Shown here piece by piece: positions 20,851 through 29,958 of a stretch of 64,000 bases of DNA; positions within the stretch are counted from its first letter, which is position 1; the number at the start of each line of letters is the position of its first letter. The notes under the pieces were generated by a model. It did no database searches. It saw only the letters and a program-made list of their open reading frames with translations, and was not told the origin of the DNA. Source of the stretch: Arthrobacter glacialis (GTDB taxonomy: Bacteria > Actinomycetota > Actinomycetes > Actinomycetales > Micrococcaceae); contig NZ_PPXC01000003.1 in NCBI RefSeq assembly GCF_002909445.1, positions 310,001 to 374,000 on the forward strand, read 5' to 3'. The translations under genes were made by a program, and so were the position numbers.

Positions 20851-21525
20851 TTACTGCCCGGCCTTGTAGCCAACACCGCGGACAGTCAAGACAACCTCGG
20901 GGGCTTCGGGGTCGCGTTCGATCTTCGAACGCAGGCGCTGGACGTGCACATTGACCAGGCGGGTGTCAGCGGCATGGCGGTAGCCCCACACCTGCTCCAG
21001 CAGGAGCTCGCGGGAAAATACCTGCCACGGCTTCCGGGCCAACGCCACCAGCAAGTCAAACTCCAGTGGCGTGAGCAGTATCCGCTCACCGGCGCGGCGG
21101 ACGGCATGTCCGGCCACGTCAATGGTGATCTCACCAATAAAGAGCGTCTCGGGAGCCTTGACATCGCCAGGCCGCAGACGGGCCCGAACCCGGGCCACCA
21201 GCTCCGCCGGCTTGAACGGCTTGGCCACGTAGTCATCAGCGCCCGATTCGAGCCCGCGGACCACATCCGAGGTGTCCGACTTGGCCGTGAGCATGACAAT
21301 GGGAACATCCGACTCGGCGCGGATCAGCCGGCAAATCTCAATCCCGTCAATTCCGGGCAGCATCAAGTCCAAGAGGACCAAATCCGGTTTGTTGGACTGG
21401 AATACCTCAAGTGCCTTGGCGCCATCAGCGCAAAAAACGGGGTCAAAACCGTCGTTGCGCAGCACGATGCCGATCATCTCGGCCAGTGCCTCGTCATCGT
21501 CAACAACTAAAATGCGTGCCTTCAT
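20851..21525 (-). CDS. mtrA: Response regulator MtrA
   Basis: 224 residues from ATG 21525 (MKARILVVDDDEALAEM). The receiver domain has the acidic pocket at 9-11, the phosphorylated Asp53 (DLVLLDLMLPG) and Lys82. An OmpR-type winged helix follows (about 130-224: LTPLEFDLLVALARKPWQVF, DTRLVNVHVQRLRSKIE). MtrA regulates cell division and wall genes. An in-frame ATG at 21552 would add MEVIGKYRT and has AGGGA six bases upstream, whereas 21525 has its GGAGG 16 bases away, so the longer start cannot be excluded. It is the first gene of mtrA-mtrB-lpqB. Confidence 0.95.
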   Translation of the reverse strand: MKARILVVDDDEALAEMIGIVLRNDGFDPVFCADGAKALEVFQSNKPDLVLLDLMLPGIDGIEICRLIRAESDVPIVMLTAKSDTSDVVRGLESGADDYVAKPFKPAELVARVRARLRPGDVKAPETLFIGEITIDVAGHAVRRAGERILLTPLEFDLLVALARKPWQVFSRELLLEQVWGYRHAADTRLVNVHVQRLRSKIERDPEAPEVVLTVRGVGYKAGQ

Positions 21526-21875
21526 AGTTCTATATTTGCCTATTACCTCCATATTGTCCCTATCGACGCTCCACAGCACGTGCCCCAGCTGTGGTTTTTC
21601 GGTCCAATTTGCTGCGGACAGGCTGTTTGCGGGCCATTTGTGGGCCGGTGCACCCACAATTGCCCGTGAGGTGCCGGGCGGGAAAGCGCAGATTGCAACA
21701 ACTCTTTGGGCATTGCACACACCATTCACACGGTAATTGGTTATCTTCCCGATAGGGTTTGAAGATAGCCACTGAAGCATTGAAGTGCCTGGGCTGCACC
21801 ACTCGTTGCCAGCGGGTGCACAGCCGCCACCGGAGCAGTGGATGATTTTTACTGGGGAAACTTTCAGGGAGCACA
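21526..21875. promoter_or_regulatory. 350-bp divergent region between mtrA and the MoxR-type operon
   Basis: No gene is supported here. A hairpin at 21571-21594 (CCACAGC with GCTGTGG, loop 10) is followed on the plus strand by TTTTT at 21595-21599, a terminator shape although no plus-strand gene precedes it; on the mtrA transcript it would lie in the 5' leader. AGGGAG at about 21864-21869 serves the plus-strand gene. No clear sigma-A type promoter could be assigned. Confidence 0.4.
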
Positions 21876-23405
21876 ATGACGCACGAACCGCAGCAGCCAC
21901 CCGTGGAGCCACAGGGTGACGGGCCACATGCCGGTCCCGGCCACGAGCCGGCTCCCCCGGTCGCTCCTTCGCAGCCCGCCGCCCAGCCTTGGCAGCAGCC
22001 TGTTCAGCCTGTTCAGCCTGTTCAGCCTGTTCAGCCTCAGGGACAGTACCCGCAAAGCCAGCCGCCGCAGTGGGGACAGTACGGCCAGCCCGGCCCACAG
22101 CAGCCCCCCTACGGCCAGCAACCCCAGTGGGGCCAATACGGCCAGCCCGCTCAGCAGCCCGGCCCACCCCACTATCCGGGACAGCCCGGCCCACAGCAGG
22201 CTTACTATCCGGGACAGCCCGGCCCGCAGCAGCCCCAGTGGGGCCAATATGGCCAACCCGCGCAGCAGCCCGGCGGCTACAACAACTACATGGCCCCTCC
22301 CAAGCCGGGCGTTATTCCGCTGCGCCCCCTGGGTGTTGGCGAGATTCTCGACGGCGCTTTTCAGGCTGCCCGCCGCAATGGCAAGGCCATGTTTGGCTCT
22401 GCCCTGATCTTCCAACTGGTGACAGTGGGAGTAACGCTGGCGGTCATGTTCTTGGCCCTGGGCCAGTTCATGACATTGTTCACGGACAGCAACTTCACCT
22501 TTGATGAAAACAATCCGCCAGAGTTCGAGTCGATGACGGGTCCGCTGATCACCTTCTCCGTCTCCATCTTGTTGACGGCGTTCCTCTCCACCGTGATTCA
22601 AATGATTTTGCAAGGTGCCCTGGTGATCCCGGTGATCCGCGCCGTGCTTAATCGCAGGACCTCGTTCGGGCAGATGTGGCGCCTGGCCAAGCCACGCATC
22701 GGCGCCCTGGTGCTGCTGGCGTTGCTGTATGCCGCCGCCATTCTGGTGGCCATTGTGCTGTACACGGCCATAGCTGTGGGATTGGTCATGGCGTTCGGCG
22801 CCAACAGCCCGGGCGCCGCGGTGGGCTTCTCCTTGTTGGCGATCCTGCCGTTCGTGGCAGTCGCTGTATGGATCGGCACCAAAATGTTGCTGGCCCCGGC
22901 CGCGATTGTGGTCGAGAACGTGGGTGTGTTGCAGGGCATCAAACGTTCGTGGGTGTTGACCAACGGGAACTGGTGGCGGACCTTTGGCACCTCGCTGCTG
23001 GCCGGTGTCATAGCAGCCGTGATCAGCGGGGTCATCACCACTCCGGTAAGCCTGATTACTTCCATGGTGATGCCGTTGATGACCATGGATCCCACCCCTG
23101 ATCAATTGTTGACCCAAACACTCATAGCCCAGGCGATCTCCGGTGTCATTGGTGCGCTGGTAGGGGCCGTGACGCTGGCGTTCCAAACAGGTGTCATGGC
23201 CTTGATCTACGTTGACTTGCGGATGCGCCGGGACGGTTTCGACATTACGCTGCTCAAGGAATCCGAGTCAGGCAAGGACGACGGCGGTATCCCCGGCGCT
23301 CCCGTTCCCGCCACCATGGTCCCGGGACCCTCCGCAACGGGCGCCACCGGTGCAAGCCCCCAGGACGGCGGAGCGTACTTGCCGCCGGGAAACTACGGAC
23401 AGTAG
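21876..23405 (+). CDS. Multi-pass membrane protein with Pro/Gln-rich N-terminus (GPDPase membrane-domain family)
   Basis: 509 residues. Residues 1-145 are a cytoplasmic, low-complexity Pro/Gln/Gly/Tyr tract with tandem QPV units and repeated [14 protein letters not shown] and [10 protein letters not shown] blocks. The rest has about six membrane helices in the pattern of the glycerophosphoryl diester phosphodiesterase membrane domain (PF10110), beginning [20 protein letters not shown]. No catalytic phosphodiesterase domain is present. The start has AGGGAG upstream. It opens a plus-strand run with DUF4129, DUF4350, MoxR and DUF58 genes, common in actinobacteria and of unknown combined function, perhaps envelope-related. 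The DNA of the repeats could change length by slippage. Confidence 0.8.
   Translation: MTHEPQQPPVEPQGDGPHAGPGHEPAPPVAPSQPAAQPWQQPVQPVQPVQPVQPQGQYPQSQPPQWGQYGQPGPQQPPYGQQPQWGQYGQPAQQPGPPHYPGQPGPQQAYYPGQPGPQQPQWGQYGQPAQQPGGYNNYMAPPKPGVIPLRPLGVGEILDGAFQAARRNGKAMFGSALIFQLVTVGVTLAVMFLALGQFMTLFTDSNFTFDENNPPEFESMTGPLITFSVSILLTAFLSTVIQMILQGALVIPVIRAVLNRRTSFGQMWRLAKPRIGALVLLALLYAAAILVAIVLYTAIAVGLVMAFGANSPGAAVGFSLLAILPFVAVAVWIGTKMLLAPAAIVVENVGVLQGIKRSWVLTNGNWWRTFGTSLLAGVIAAVISGVITTPVSLITSMVMPLMTMDPTPDQLLTQTLIAQAISGVIGALVGAVTLAFQTGVMALIYVDLRMRRDGFDITLLKESESGKDDGGIPGAPVPATMVPGPSATGATGASPQDGGAYLPPGNYGQ
21999..22034 (+). repeat. Four tandem 9-bp units in the membrane-protein gene
   Basis: CCTGTTCAG is repeated four times without a mismatch (21999-22007, 22008-22016, 22017-22025, 22026-22034), encoding the run of Gln-Pro-Val triplets. 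Unit length is a multiple of three, so copy changes keep the frame. Confidence 0.9.
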
Positions 23406-23417
23406 GTAGTTCGCCCC

Positions 23418-24086
23418 ATGGCACTGCAGCTGATGCAAGCAGCCCTGCGCGCAGTGAGCGTCCCAGTGGTCCCGGATGCCGAGGAGGCACGCCGTTGGGC
23501 CCAGGAAGAACTTGCCCAAAAGGCGTATCAAGATGCCAAACCAGGCTTGCCGGAGCGCGTTGTGGATTTTCTCAGGCAAGCCTTCGACGATCTGCTCAAC
23601 GGTTTGAAGGTGGCCGACGGTGGCCTTGGTTTGAGCATTGTGATTGGGCTGGCCGTCATAGCCATTCTTGTCATTGTCTTCATCGTCAGACCCCAATTGA
23701 ACCGCAAGAAAGCGGTTGCCGCGGCGGTGTTTGAGAACGACCATGTGTTGACCAGCGAGCAACACAGCACACTGGCCTCGGCCGCTGCAGCGGTGGGGGA
23801 TTTTGGCACCGCCATCAGTGAACAATTCCGCGCTTTGGTTCGCTCCGGTGAAGAAAGAGACATCAGCGTCATGGCTCCCGGCCGGACAGCGGTGGAGGTG
23901 GCCGCCGAACTGCAGCTTGCCTTCCCCGGGCAGGTGTCCGAGCTGAGCAGCGCCGCTGACTTGTTCAATGCCGTGCGCTACGGACATGTTCCGCCCACGG
24001 CTGCCATGTACGAGGAATTGGTTGCCACCTGCCGCAGTGTTGCAGGCGCAAAACCCGTCTATGCGCAGGATTCGATCTCCCTATGA
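23418..24086 (+). CDS. DUF4129-domain membrane protein
   Basis: 222 residues. An N-terminal amphipathic part (about 1-70) precedes one membrane helix (LSIVIGLAVIAILVIVFIV, about 72-91); the C-terminal cytoplasmic part carries the DUF4129 pattern (ISEQFRALVRSGEERDISVM, PGRTAVEVAAELQLAFP). Such domains occur at the end of transglutaminase-like membrane proteins and in MoxR operons. The ATG at 23418 lies 12 bp after the previous stop. Its end overlaps the next gene as ATGA. Confidence 0.8.
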   Translation: MALQLMQAALRAVSVPVVPDAEEARRWAQEELAQKAYQDAKPGLPERVVDFLRQAFDDLLNGLKVADGGLGLSIVIGLAVIAILVIVFIVRPQLNRKKAVAAAVFENDHVLTSEQHSTLASAAAAVGDFGTAISEQFRALVRSGEERDISVMAPGRTAVEVAAELQLAFPGQVSELSSAADLFNAVRYGHVPPTAAMYEELVATCRSVAGAKPVYAQDSISL

Positions 24087-25312
24087 GCAACACTGAGCAG
24101 GCATTCCGGGCCGAATCAGCAAGCCCAGCCCACACCATGAAACGGTGGTGGGGTAAGTACAGGTTCTGGCTGATCTGTAGTGGCGCTTTCATCACGCTTT
24201 CGCTGCTGGGATACTTCCTGGGAACCGGCTCTGGACAAACTGCAGGGGCCCTTTCCATCACCAACCCGGCCCCGGCAGGCGCCCAGGCCGCAGCATCGGT
24301 GCTGCGCACTCAAGGGGTCACTGTCACGGCAGCAGATTCGCTGGCAGCCGCCACTGCTGCCTTGGACGCCAATGGACCCGGCACCAGCACGGTGTTGTTT
24401 TACGACCCCAAGAATCTGCTGTCTTCCGCCCAGGTGGCTTCCTTGTCACTGCGGGCCGAGAAAGCCGGGGCCGCCATCGTGGCCATCACCCCGGCCCCCT
24501 TGGCAGTGAAAGGCCTTAGCGCCGAAATTTCCAGCAGCGGAACCACCGCGGGCACCCCCACTGTTGCGCCCCAATGCACGCAGCCGGATGCGGTGGCTGC
24601 GGGAATGATCGACGGCAGTGCAGGGAACAACGGCAAGGGTCCACTTCACTTGTACAAGGGCGTGCAAACGTGCTTCATGCCGTCTGGAACAGCAGGGACG
24701 GCTGGTGGATACTTGGCCGGCAACGGCACAGGCAGTGTTGTGGTGCTCGGCAATGCTGGCATCATCAGCAACCAGAATCTGGCCAACCGCGGCAATGCAG
24801 CCCTGGCGTTCAGGCTTTTGGGTGACTCACCCAACCTCATCTGGTACACGGCCTCTGTGAAGGACATTCCAGTCGCGGACCAGCCACCCACCTTGGCCGA
24901 GTTCACGCCCGAGTGGATCTTCCCGGCGTCGGCCTGGCTTTTGCTGGTGGCGGTCCTTGGCATGTTGTGGAAGGGGCGCCGTAACGGGCCTTTGGTGGCC
25001 GAACCGCTGCCCGTCATTGTGAAATCATCCGAGACGCTGACGGGACGGGCCCGCTTGTACCAGGACGCCCGGGCTGTTGAAACGGCCATCCAAACGTTGC
25101 GCCAGGCCGCCCTAACCCGTTTGGCGCGCACCCTGCGGTTGGGAAACGCCGCGCCTCCGGCCGCCGTAGCGGAGGCCGCGGCAGCGGCCACCGGCCGAAA
25201 GCAGTTAGACGTGCACGCCTTGTTGCTGGGCGCTGCACCCACATCCGAAAAAGACATGTTGTCCATGGCCGCAGAACTGGCGGCACTAGAGGAAGAAGTG
25301 GCACAGCGATGA
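24083..25312 (+). CDS. DUF4350-domain membrane protein
   Basis: 409 residues. A membrane helix at about 32-50 (FWLICSGAFITLSLLGYFLG) and another at about 278-296 (ASAWLLLVAVLGMLW) flank an external domain of about 225 residues with the DUF4350 pattern (GAQAAASVLRTQGVTVTAAD; TVLFYDPKNLLSSAQVASL), reminiscent of glutamine-amidotransferase-like folds. The C-terminal 110 residues are cytoplasmic and helical. The function of DUF4350 is unknown. Start and end both overlap neighbours by ATGA, so the gene is translated in step with the DUF4129 and MoxR genes. Confidence 0.8.
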   Translation: MSNTEQAFRAESASPAHTMKRWWGKYRFWLICSGAFITLSLLGYFLGTGSGQTAGALSITNPAPAGAQAAASVLRTQGVTVTAADSLAAATAALDANGPGTSTVLFYDPKNLLSSAQVASLSLRAEKAGAAIVAITPAPLAVKGLSAEISSSGTTAGTPTVAPQCTQPDAVAAGMIDGSAGNNGKGPLHLYKGVQTCFMPSGTAGTAGGYLAGNGTGSVVVLGNAGIISNQNLANRGNAALAFRLLGDSPNLIWYTASVKDIPVADQPPTLAEFTPEWIFPASAWLLLVAVLGMLWKGRRNGPLVAEPLPVIVKSSETLTGRARLYQDARAVETAIQTLRQAALTRLARTLRLGNAAPPAAVAEAAAAATGRKQLDVHALLLGAAPTSEKDMLSMAAELAALEEEVAQR

Positions 25313-26388
25313 GCATGCCCTACCCAGAGCAAAAATACACGGAGCATGGCTACGCCGGCCAGCAGCCTTATCAGCCACAGCCTTATCAGCCACAGCAGCA
25401 AGCCGCTGCGTATCCGGGGGCGCCGGCGCAGCCGGCCATGAGCCCGGCAGCCGCGGCGCTGTTGGCCGTGCGCGGCGAAGTGGCCAAGGCGGTTGTGGGC
25501 CAGGAATCCACAGTCACGGGCCTGCTCATAGCCTTGCTGGCAGGTGGCCATGTGTTGCTCGAAGGCGTGCCGGGCGTGGCAAAGACGCTGCTGGTGCGGG
25601 CACTCTCCGCTGCCTTAAGCCTGGACACCAAAAGGGTCCAGTTCACCCCCGACCTCATGCCAGGCGATGTGACCGGTTCACTCATTTACGACGCCAGCAC
25701 CTCCGCTTTCACTTTCCGCGAAGGCCCTGTTTTCACCAACATTCTGCTGGCTGACGAGATCAACAGGACACCGCCTAAGACCCAGGCCTCACTCCTGGAA
25801 GCCATGGAGGAACACCAAGTCTCCGTGGATGGCGTGTCCCGCAAGCTGCCGGCACCGTTCATGGTGGCCGCCACCCAGAACCCGGTGGAGTATGAGGGGA
25901 CCTATCCCCTGCCCGAAGCACAGTTGGACAGGTTCCTGCTCAAACTCACCATGGATCTGCCCAGCAGGGACGATGAAATTGAAGTCATCCGCCGTCACAG
26001 CTTGGGCTTTGACCCGCAGGATCTGCACGGCGCTGGTGTCCGTGCCGTGGCCGGTGCCGCCGAGCTGAAGCAGGCCCGCGATGAGGTGTCCCAGGTCAGC
26101 GTGGCAGCGGAAGTCTTGTCCTATGTGGTGGACCTGGTCCGGGCAACCCGCACCGCTCCGTCGTTCCAGCTGGGTGTCTCGCCGCGCGGGGCAACAGCCA
26201 TTCTGAAGTCTGCCCGCGCCTACGCGTGGTTGTCGGGTCGCGGATTTGTCACCCCGGATGATGTCAAGGCGTTGGCGCTGCCCACCTTGCGGCATCGTGT
26301 TGCCCTCCGTCCCGAGGCCGAAATGGATGGCGTTGCCGTGGATGATATTCTGCTTTCCATTCTGGCCACAGTGCCTGTACCCCGCTGA
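25309..26388 (+). CDS. MoxR-family AAA+ ATPase
   Basis: 359 residues. Walker A (GVPGVAKT, about residue 88), Walker B with the MoxR signature (ILLADEINRTPPKTQASLLE, about 145) and sensor/arginine region (FMVAATQNPVEYEGTYPLPE, about 185) are intact. Family members remodel or activate protein complexes, often together with von Willebrand A or DUF58 partners, as here. An unusual 45-residue N-terminal extension is rich in Tyr, Gln and Pro and includes two copies of QPYQP encoded by a 15-bp tandem repeat (25363-25377 and 25378-25392). Overlaps the DUF4350 stop as ATGA and is followed 15 bp later by DUF58. Confidence 0.92.
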   Translation: MSMPYPEQKYTEHGYAGQQPYQPQPYQPQQQAAAYPGAPAQPAMSPAAAALLAVRGEVAKAVVGQESTVTGLLIALLAGGHVLLEGVPGVAKTLLVRALSAALSLDTKRVQFTPDLMPGDVTGSLIYDASTSAFTFREGPVFTNILLADEINRTPPKTQASLLEAMEEHQVSVDGVSRKLPAPFMVAATQNPVEYEGTYPLPEAQLDRFLLKLTMDLPSRDDEIEVIRRHSLGFDPQDLHGAGVRAVAGAAELKQARDEVSQVSVAAEVLSYVVDLVRATRTAPSFQLGVSPRGATAILKSARAYAWLSGRGFVTPDDVKALALPTLRHRVALRPEAEMDGVAVDDILLSILATVPVPR

Positions 26389-26403
26389 TCCGAGCTGGCG
26401 AAA

Positions 26404-27696
26404 ATGGCGATTTCGGGCAGGTTTTTCTTGGTGGCACTGGCAGCCGTGGTGCCGATCATTGCCGTGCCCGGCCCCGCGACCTGGCTCCTGGCTTTGGGCG
26501 TTCTGCTCTTCATTGTGGTGCTTGATCTGTCCCTTGCGGCATCTCCGCGCCACGTGGTGGTGCGGCGGGTGATCCCGTCAGGGGTGCGCCTGGGCGAGCA
26601 GACCACTGCGGTGCTGCGCCTTGCCAACGAATCCACCCGGCCGCTGAATGCTGTAGTCAAGGACGGCTGGCAGCCGTCAGCGGGGGCAAGCAACGCCCTA
26701 CAAACCGTGCGGGTTCGCCCCGGGGAGAGAGCGGCCCTGGGCGTTGCCCTGTTGCCGGCCCGCCGTGGTGACCTCCTCACCCGGCACGTGACCATCCGCT
26801 CCTTTGGCCCTCTGGGCATGGCCGCACGGCAACAGACCATCGAAGCGCCAGGGACCTTGCGGGTATTGCCGGCTTTCCATTCCAAGCGCCACTTGCCCTC
26901 CAAGCTGCGCAAATTGCGTGAGTTGGATGGCAAGGCGGCAGTGCAGATCCGTGGCGCGGGAACCGAGTTTGATTCCCTGCGCGACTACGTCCGTGGTGAC
27001 GATGTCCGCTCCATCGATTGGCGCGCCACGGCCCGGCGTCGTGATGTGGTGGTCCGGACGTGGCGGCCTGAACGCGACCGCCGGGTGGTGATTGTTTTGG
27101 ACACCTCACGCACCTCGGCAGCCCGCATTGAGGATGAAACGGCCCTGGACACCGGCATTGAGGCGTCGCTGCTGCTGGCTGTTTTGGCAGAACGCGGCGG
27201 GGACAGGGTCAGCCTGATAGCGTACGACCGCCGCGTCCGCACCCAAGTTTCCTCCACCGGCAAAGGCAACATGCTCAACGCCATGGTGCAGGGCCTGGCT
27301 CCCCTTGAACCGGAGCTGATTGAGCTGAACAACCAGGCCATCCCGGGAGCGGTTCGCGCTGTCACGTCCCACCGCTCGCTGGTAGTACTGGTGACGTCCC
27401 TGGACGCCGGGGCAGCCGAGGAAGGGCTCATCCCGCTGGTTGCGTCGCTGTCCCAAAAGCACGTTGTGGTGGTGGCTTCGGTGCGTGACCCGGCCGTCGA
27501 TGCGGCCCGCCGAGACCGGCGTACCACCACGTTGACCTATCGTGCAGCAGCCGCCGAGCATGCGTTGAACCGCCGTGCAGCCATCACTGCCGTGTTGAAG
27601 CAGGCCGGGGCTTCGGTGGTGGATGCGCCGCCGCAAGAGCTGCCCCCACAACTGGCGGACATGTACATCAGGCTCAAGGCCGCAGGGCGGCTCTAG
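26404..27696 (+). CDS. DUF58-domain protein (MoxR partner)
   Basis: 430 residues. Two close hydrophobic helices at the N-terminus (about 5-40: FFLVALAAVVPIIAVPG, TWLLALGVLLFIVVLDLSL) anchor it. The DUF58 signature (DSLRDYVRGDDVRSIDWRAT, about residue 192) leads into a vWA-like domain (RRVVIVLDTSRTSAARIED near 230). DUF58 proteins are standard partners of MoxR ATPases. The gene is last in the run that begins at 21876. The ATG at 26404 follows GAGCTGGCGAAA, a weak ribosome site, consistent with coupling to moxR. Confidence 0.9.
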   Translation: MAISGRFFLVALAAVVPIIAVPGPATWLLALGVLLFIVVLDLSLAASPRHVVVRRVIPSGVRLGEQTTAVLRLANESTRPLNAVVKDGWQPSAGASNALQTVRVRPGERAALGVALLPARRGDLLTRHVTIRSFGPLGMAARQQTIEAPGTLRVLPAFHSKRHLPSKLRKLRELDGKAAVQIRGAGTEFDSLRDYVRGDDVRSIDWRATARRRDVVVRTWRPERDRRVVIVLDTSRTSAARIEDETALDTGIEASLLLAVLAERGGDRVSLIAYDRRVRTQVSSTGKGNMLNAMVQGLAPLEPELIELNNQAIPGAVRAVTSHRSLVVLVTSLDAGAAEEGLIPLVASLSQKHVVVVASVRDPAVDAARRDRRTTTLTYRAAAAEHALNRRAAITAVLKQAGASVVDAPPQELPPQLADMYIRLKAAGRL

Positions 27697-27761
27697 GCTG
27701 CCAACCCAGCCCCCACGTCAGGCTTTGGCACGGGGGAAGGGCCAGGCGCATTGCCTCGGAG

Positions 27762-28685
27762 TTATTTGGCGCCCGGACCGCGAATGCCCATGGCTTTGAG
27801 GTCGGTGGCAAGAACCTTGGCCAGAGCCTGGTGCCCGCCTCTGTTGAGGTGCACGCCGTCGACCAACTTGTCACCTACGCCATAGCGAGTCACCCAGTCC
27901 CCGGCGCTGATGAAACGAATTCCGTTCCGTTGGGCGAACCCGGCCAAAAGCGCATCGACCTGGGAGCGCCGGCCGCCACCATACCCCTGCCCCTTGGCGA
28001 GTGTGCCGATGAACAGAAATTCGGAGTTGGGGTAGCTGGCCTTCAAGTCATGCAACAGCCGGTCTGCGTTGGACAGGATTCTGGCGTCGGCAATTCCCTG
28101 TGAAGCATCGTTGCCACCACCTTGGACCACCACCAGGGCTGGATTGCCATAGGGAAGAACCTTCCTGCCGGTGTCCAGAGAATCAGCATAGTTCGAGGTC
28201 GAGGGCGTCTTTGCCGCAAAACCAATACCGCCACCACCAAGGAATTTCACCTTGTAGCCGCGTTCTGCCAGCCCCAGTTGAACCCAGGTGTCAGCTTCAT
28301 TGACTCCTGCCGCACCAGCTGCCTGCGAATCGCCAAAGAGAACCGCCAATCGGGCAATGGCAGGGTCGGTAACCTCTTCCCTGCCCGAGGCAGGATTGAA
28401 GATCATTGATCCGGCGGGCAGGTCCCAGGGTGTCGCTACTTCCTCCCCGGATCTCTGGTCCTTGGCCCGGATGCCATCCGGAACAGAGTTCACCTCAGAT
28501 ATCGTCAACGGGGCGGGCGTCCCAGAAGCCGAAGGGTCGGGGCCTGTGGGCTTGGACATGCCTCCGGCCAGCTGATGGGAACCCGTTGCGGGCTGCACCG
28601 TGGCGGCGCTCAGGCCAATGCCTGCCACAGCCATGCCAGCGATCAGCACGGCGACCCCACCCCTCGACAAATAGCCTCGAACCAT
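27762..28685 (-). CDS. Membrane-anchored SGNH/GDSL hydrolase
   Basis: 307 residues from ATG 28685, which has GGGGG nine bases upstream; a TTG at 28733 would add 16 residues and lacks a ribosome site. An N-terminal signal anchor (GGVAVLIAGMAVAGIGLSAA) is followed by a Pro/Ser-rich linker and the hydrolase domain. The block I motif LFGDSQAAG carries the nucleophile serine, GGGND the oxyanion asparagine, and DGVHLNRGGH near the C-terminus the Asp-His pair. Such extracellular enzymes remove acyl groups from lipids or cell-wall polymers; the substrate cannot be told from sequence. It is convergent with the DUF58 gene. Confidence 0.85.
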   Translation of the reverse strand: MVRGYLSRGGVAVLIAGMAVAGIGLSAATVQPATGSHQLAGGMSKPTGPDPSASGTPAPLTISEVNSVPDGIRAKDQRSGEEVATPWDLPAGSMIFNPASGREEVTDPAIARLAVLFGDSQAAGAAGVNEADTWVQLGLAERGYKVKFLGGGGIGFAAKTPSTSNYADSLDTGRKVLPYGNPALVVVQGGGNDASQGIADARILSNADRLLHDLKASYPNSEFLFIGTLAKGQGYGGGRRSQVDALLAGFAQRNGIRFISAGDWVTRYGVGDKLVDGVHLNRGGHQALAKVLATDLKAMGIRGPGAK

Positions 28686-28824
28686 GTATAAAAACCCCCA
28701 AGAATCTGCCAATACAATGGCAAGCATAACCAACGGAACTGCCTTTTCTGCTGTTTGCGGGGTCTCACTACGGTAACGAGTGTCTCGGTGCTGTCCGCTC
28801 CCTCACCTTGGGGTTGTCCGGCAG

Positions 28825-29958
28825 CTAGCTGTTGCGGATCTCGCTCAGCGCGTCGGCCACTTCCATCGTCCGATTCAACACGGCCCGGGCTTCCGGCGGG
28901 GTGAGTTGCGCCAGGCCGCCAACAGGTGTGATGCGCAGCTGATTAAGCGAGCTGACGGCCAATCCCAGTCCCTGCCACGGCCGGGTAATCCGCTCCATCA
29001 AAGCAGAGTACGACGGCGGCAGCTGGCCTGAGCTGGCGGGGACAGTCCCAGCCCACACCCGCATGCCTGATTCAATGGCCCCGGCCAGCTGCTCCCAGTG
29101 GCCGGTATCCAAATCCGACAAGGGCAAGGCCACTGCGTCCACGCCGCACTCAAGCGCAATCTCCAAAGCCTTGCGCCACGATGCCGTTTCAGCAGCTTGG
29201 GATTCGGGATCACCGTTGCCGGGAAGCGATGAGGCTGCCGGGGCCAGGTTGATGGCTACCTGGGAAAAACCTGCCTCGCGCGCAGCCATCACAAAGGCAG
29301 TCCACGTGTTGCGCAACTCAGTGGCGGGGATGGACCGCAGCGTCCTGTAGCCGGAGGCCGTGGGGATGGTACCGGCAAGGGCGGAGGCAATCTCCGGCTC
29401 ATCGATCTGCAGTGTCAGGGCAGCGCCTGGCACGGCGGCTTTGAGTTTCTCCGCATGCAGGGCCAGCCCGGCGGCCAGCGACTGGACAATATCGCGCCGG
29501 GCACCATAGTCTCGCAAGGCCCTCTCGCCGTAGTGCAGGTGGATGGAGGCAGCAAGTGAAACTGGACCCATCACGTGGATTTTCAGATCCTCGGGGTGGA
29601 TCTCGCCGGCACCGGCAACATCAGCCAATACGTTGATATCCGTGGACAGGGCAGACGTGGCCCGGCGCAGGTCCTGGCCGGGCCTGTCAACGAACCGCCA
29701 ACCATAGGGCTGGACGTCAACGGGGAGCTCCACCAGCAAAGCGGCCGTTCGGCCCACCGGATCCGAACCAACACCTCGCGCGGGCAGATCAACAAGCACC
29801 GGCAAATGGGGGCTGGTGAACAATCCCAGGGACACCTTGGCAGCCTCCACCGGATCTGTTCCGGGCCAAGGTCCCAGGGCCGTGGCTGTTACCGCGGCGG
29901 GCAGATTCTGGCGCGCCGCTCCTCCGGGAAGTTCAAAACGCTCAGCTGAGGGACTCAC
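28825..29958 (-). CDS. MetE/UROD-fold protein without the zinc ligands
   Basis: 377 residues that resemble the C-terminal half of cobalamin-independent methionine synthase (GPVSLAASIHLHYGERALRD; LQIDEPEIASALAG; RITPVGGLAQLTPPEARAVL). The zinc site of true MetE needs a HxC pair and a late Cys in a CGL-type motif; here the late motif reads TPVGGLA and the whole protein has a single cysteine (ECGVDAVALPL). It therefore probably is not a methionine synthase. Similar short proteins occur in mycobacteria (Rv3015c type), with unknown roles. It overlaps the chorismate mutase stop by ATGA (29955-29958), suggesting a shared context. Confidence 0.75.
   Translation of the reverse strand: MSPSAERFELPGGAARQNLPAAVTATALGPWPGTDPVEAAKVSLGLFTSPHLPVLVDLPARGVGSDPVGRTAALLVELPVDVQPYGWRFVDRPGQDLRRATSALSTDINVLADVAGAGEIHPEDLKIHVMGPVSLAASIHLHYGERALRDYGARRDIVQSLAAGLALHAEKLKAAVPGAALTLQIDEPEIASALAGTIPTASGYRTLRSIPATELRNTWTAFVMAAREAGFSQVAINLAPAASSLPGNGDPESQAAETASWRKALEIALECGVDAVALPLSDLDTGHWEQLAGAIESGMRVWAGTVPASSGQLPPSYSALMERITRPWQGLGLAVSSLNQLRITPVGGLAQLTPPEARAVLNRTMEVADALSEIRNS

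Noticed and set aside
21864-23186. 440-codon minus-strand open frame opposite the Pro/Gln-rich membrane protein
   Set aside because: Gln/His/Arg-rich shadow of the membrane protein; no start signal.
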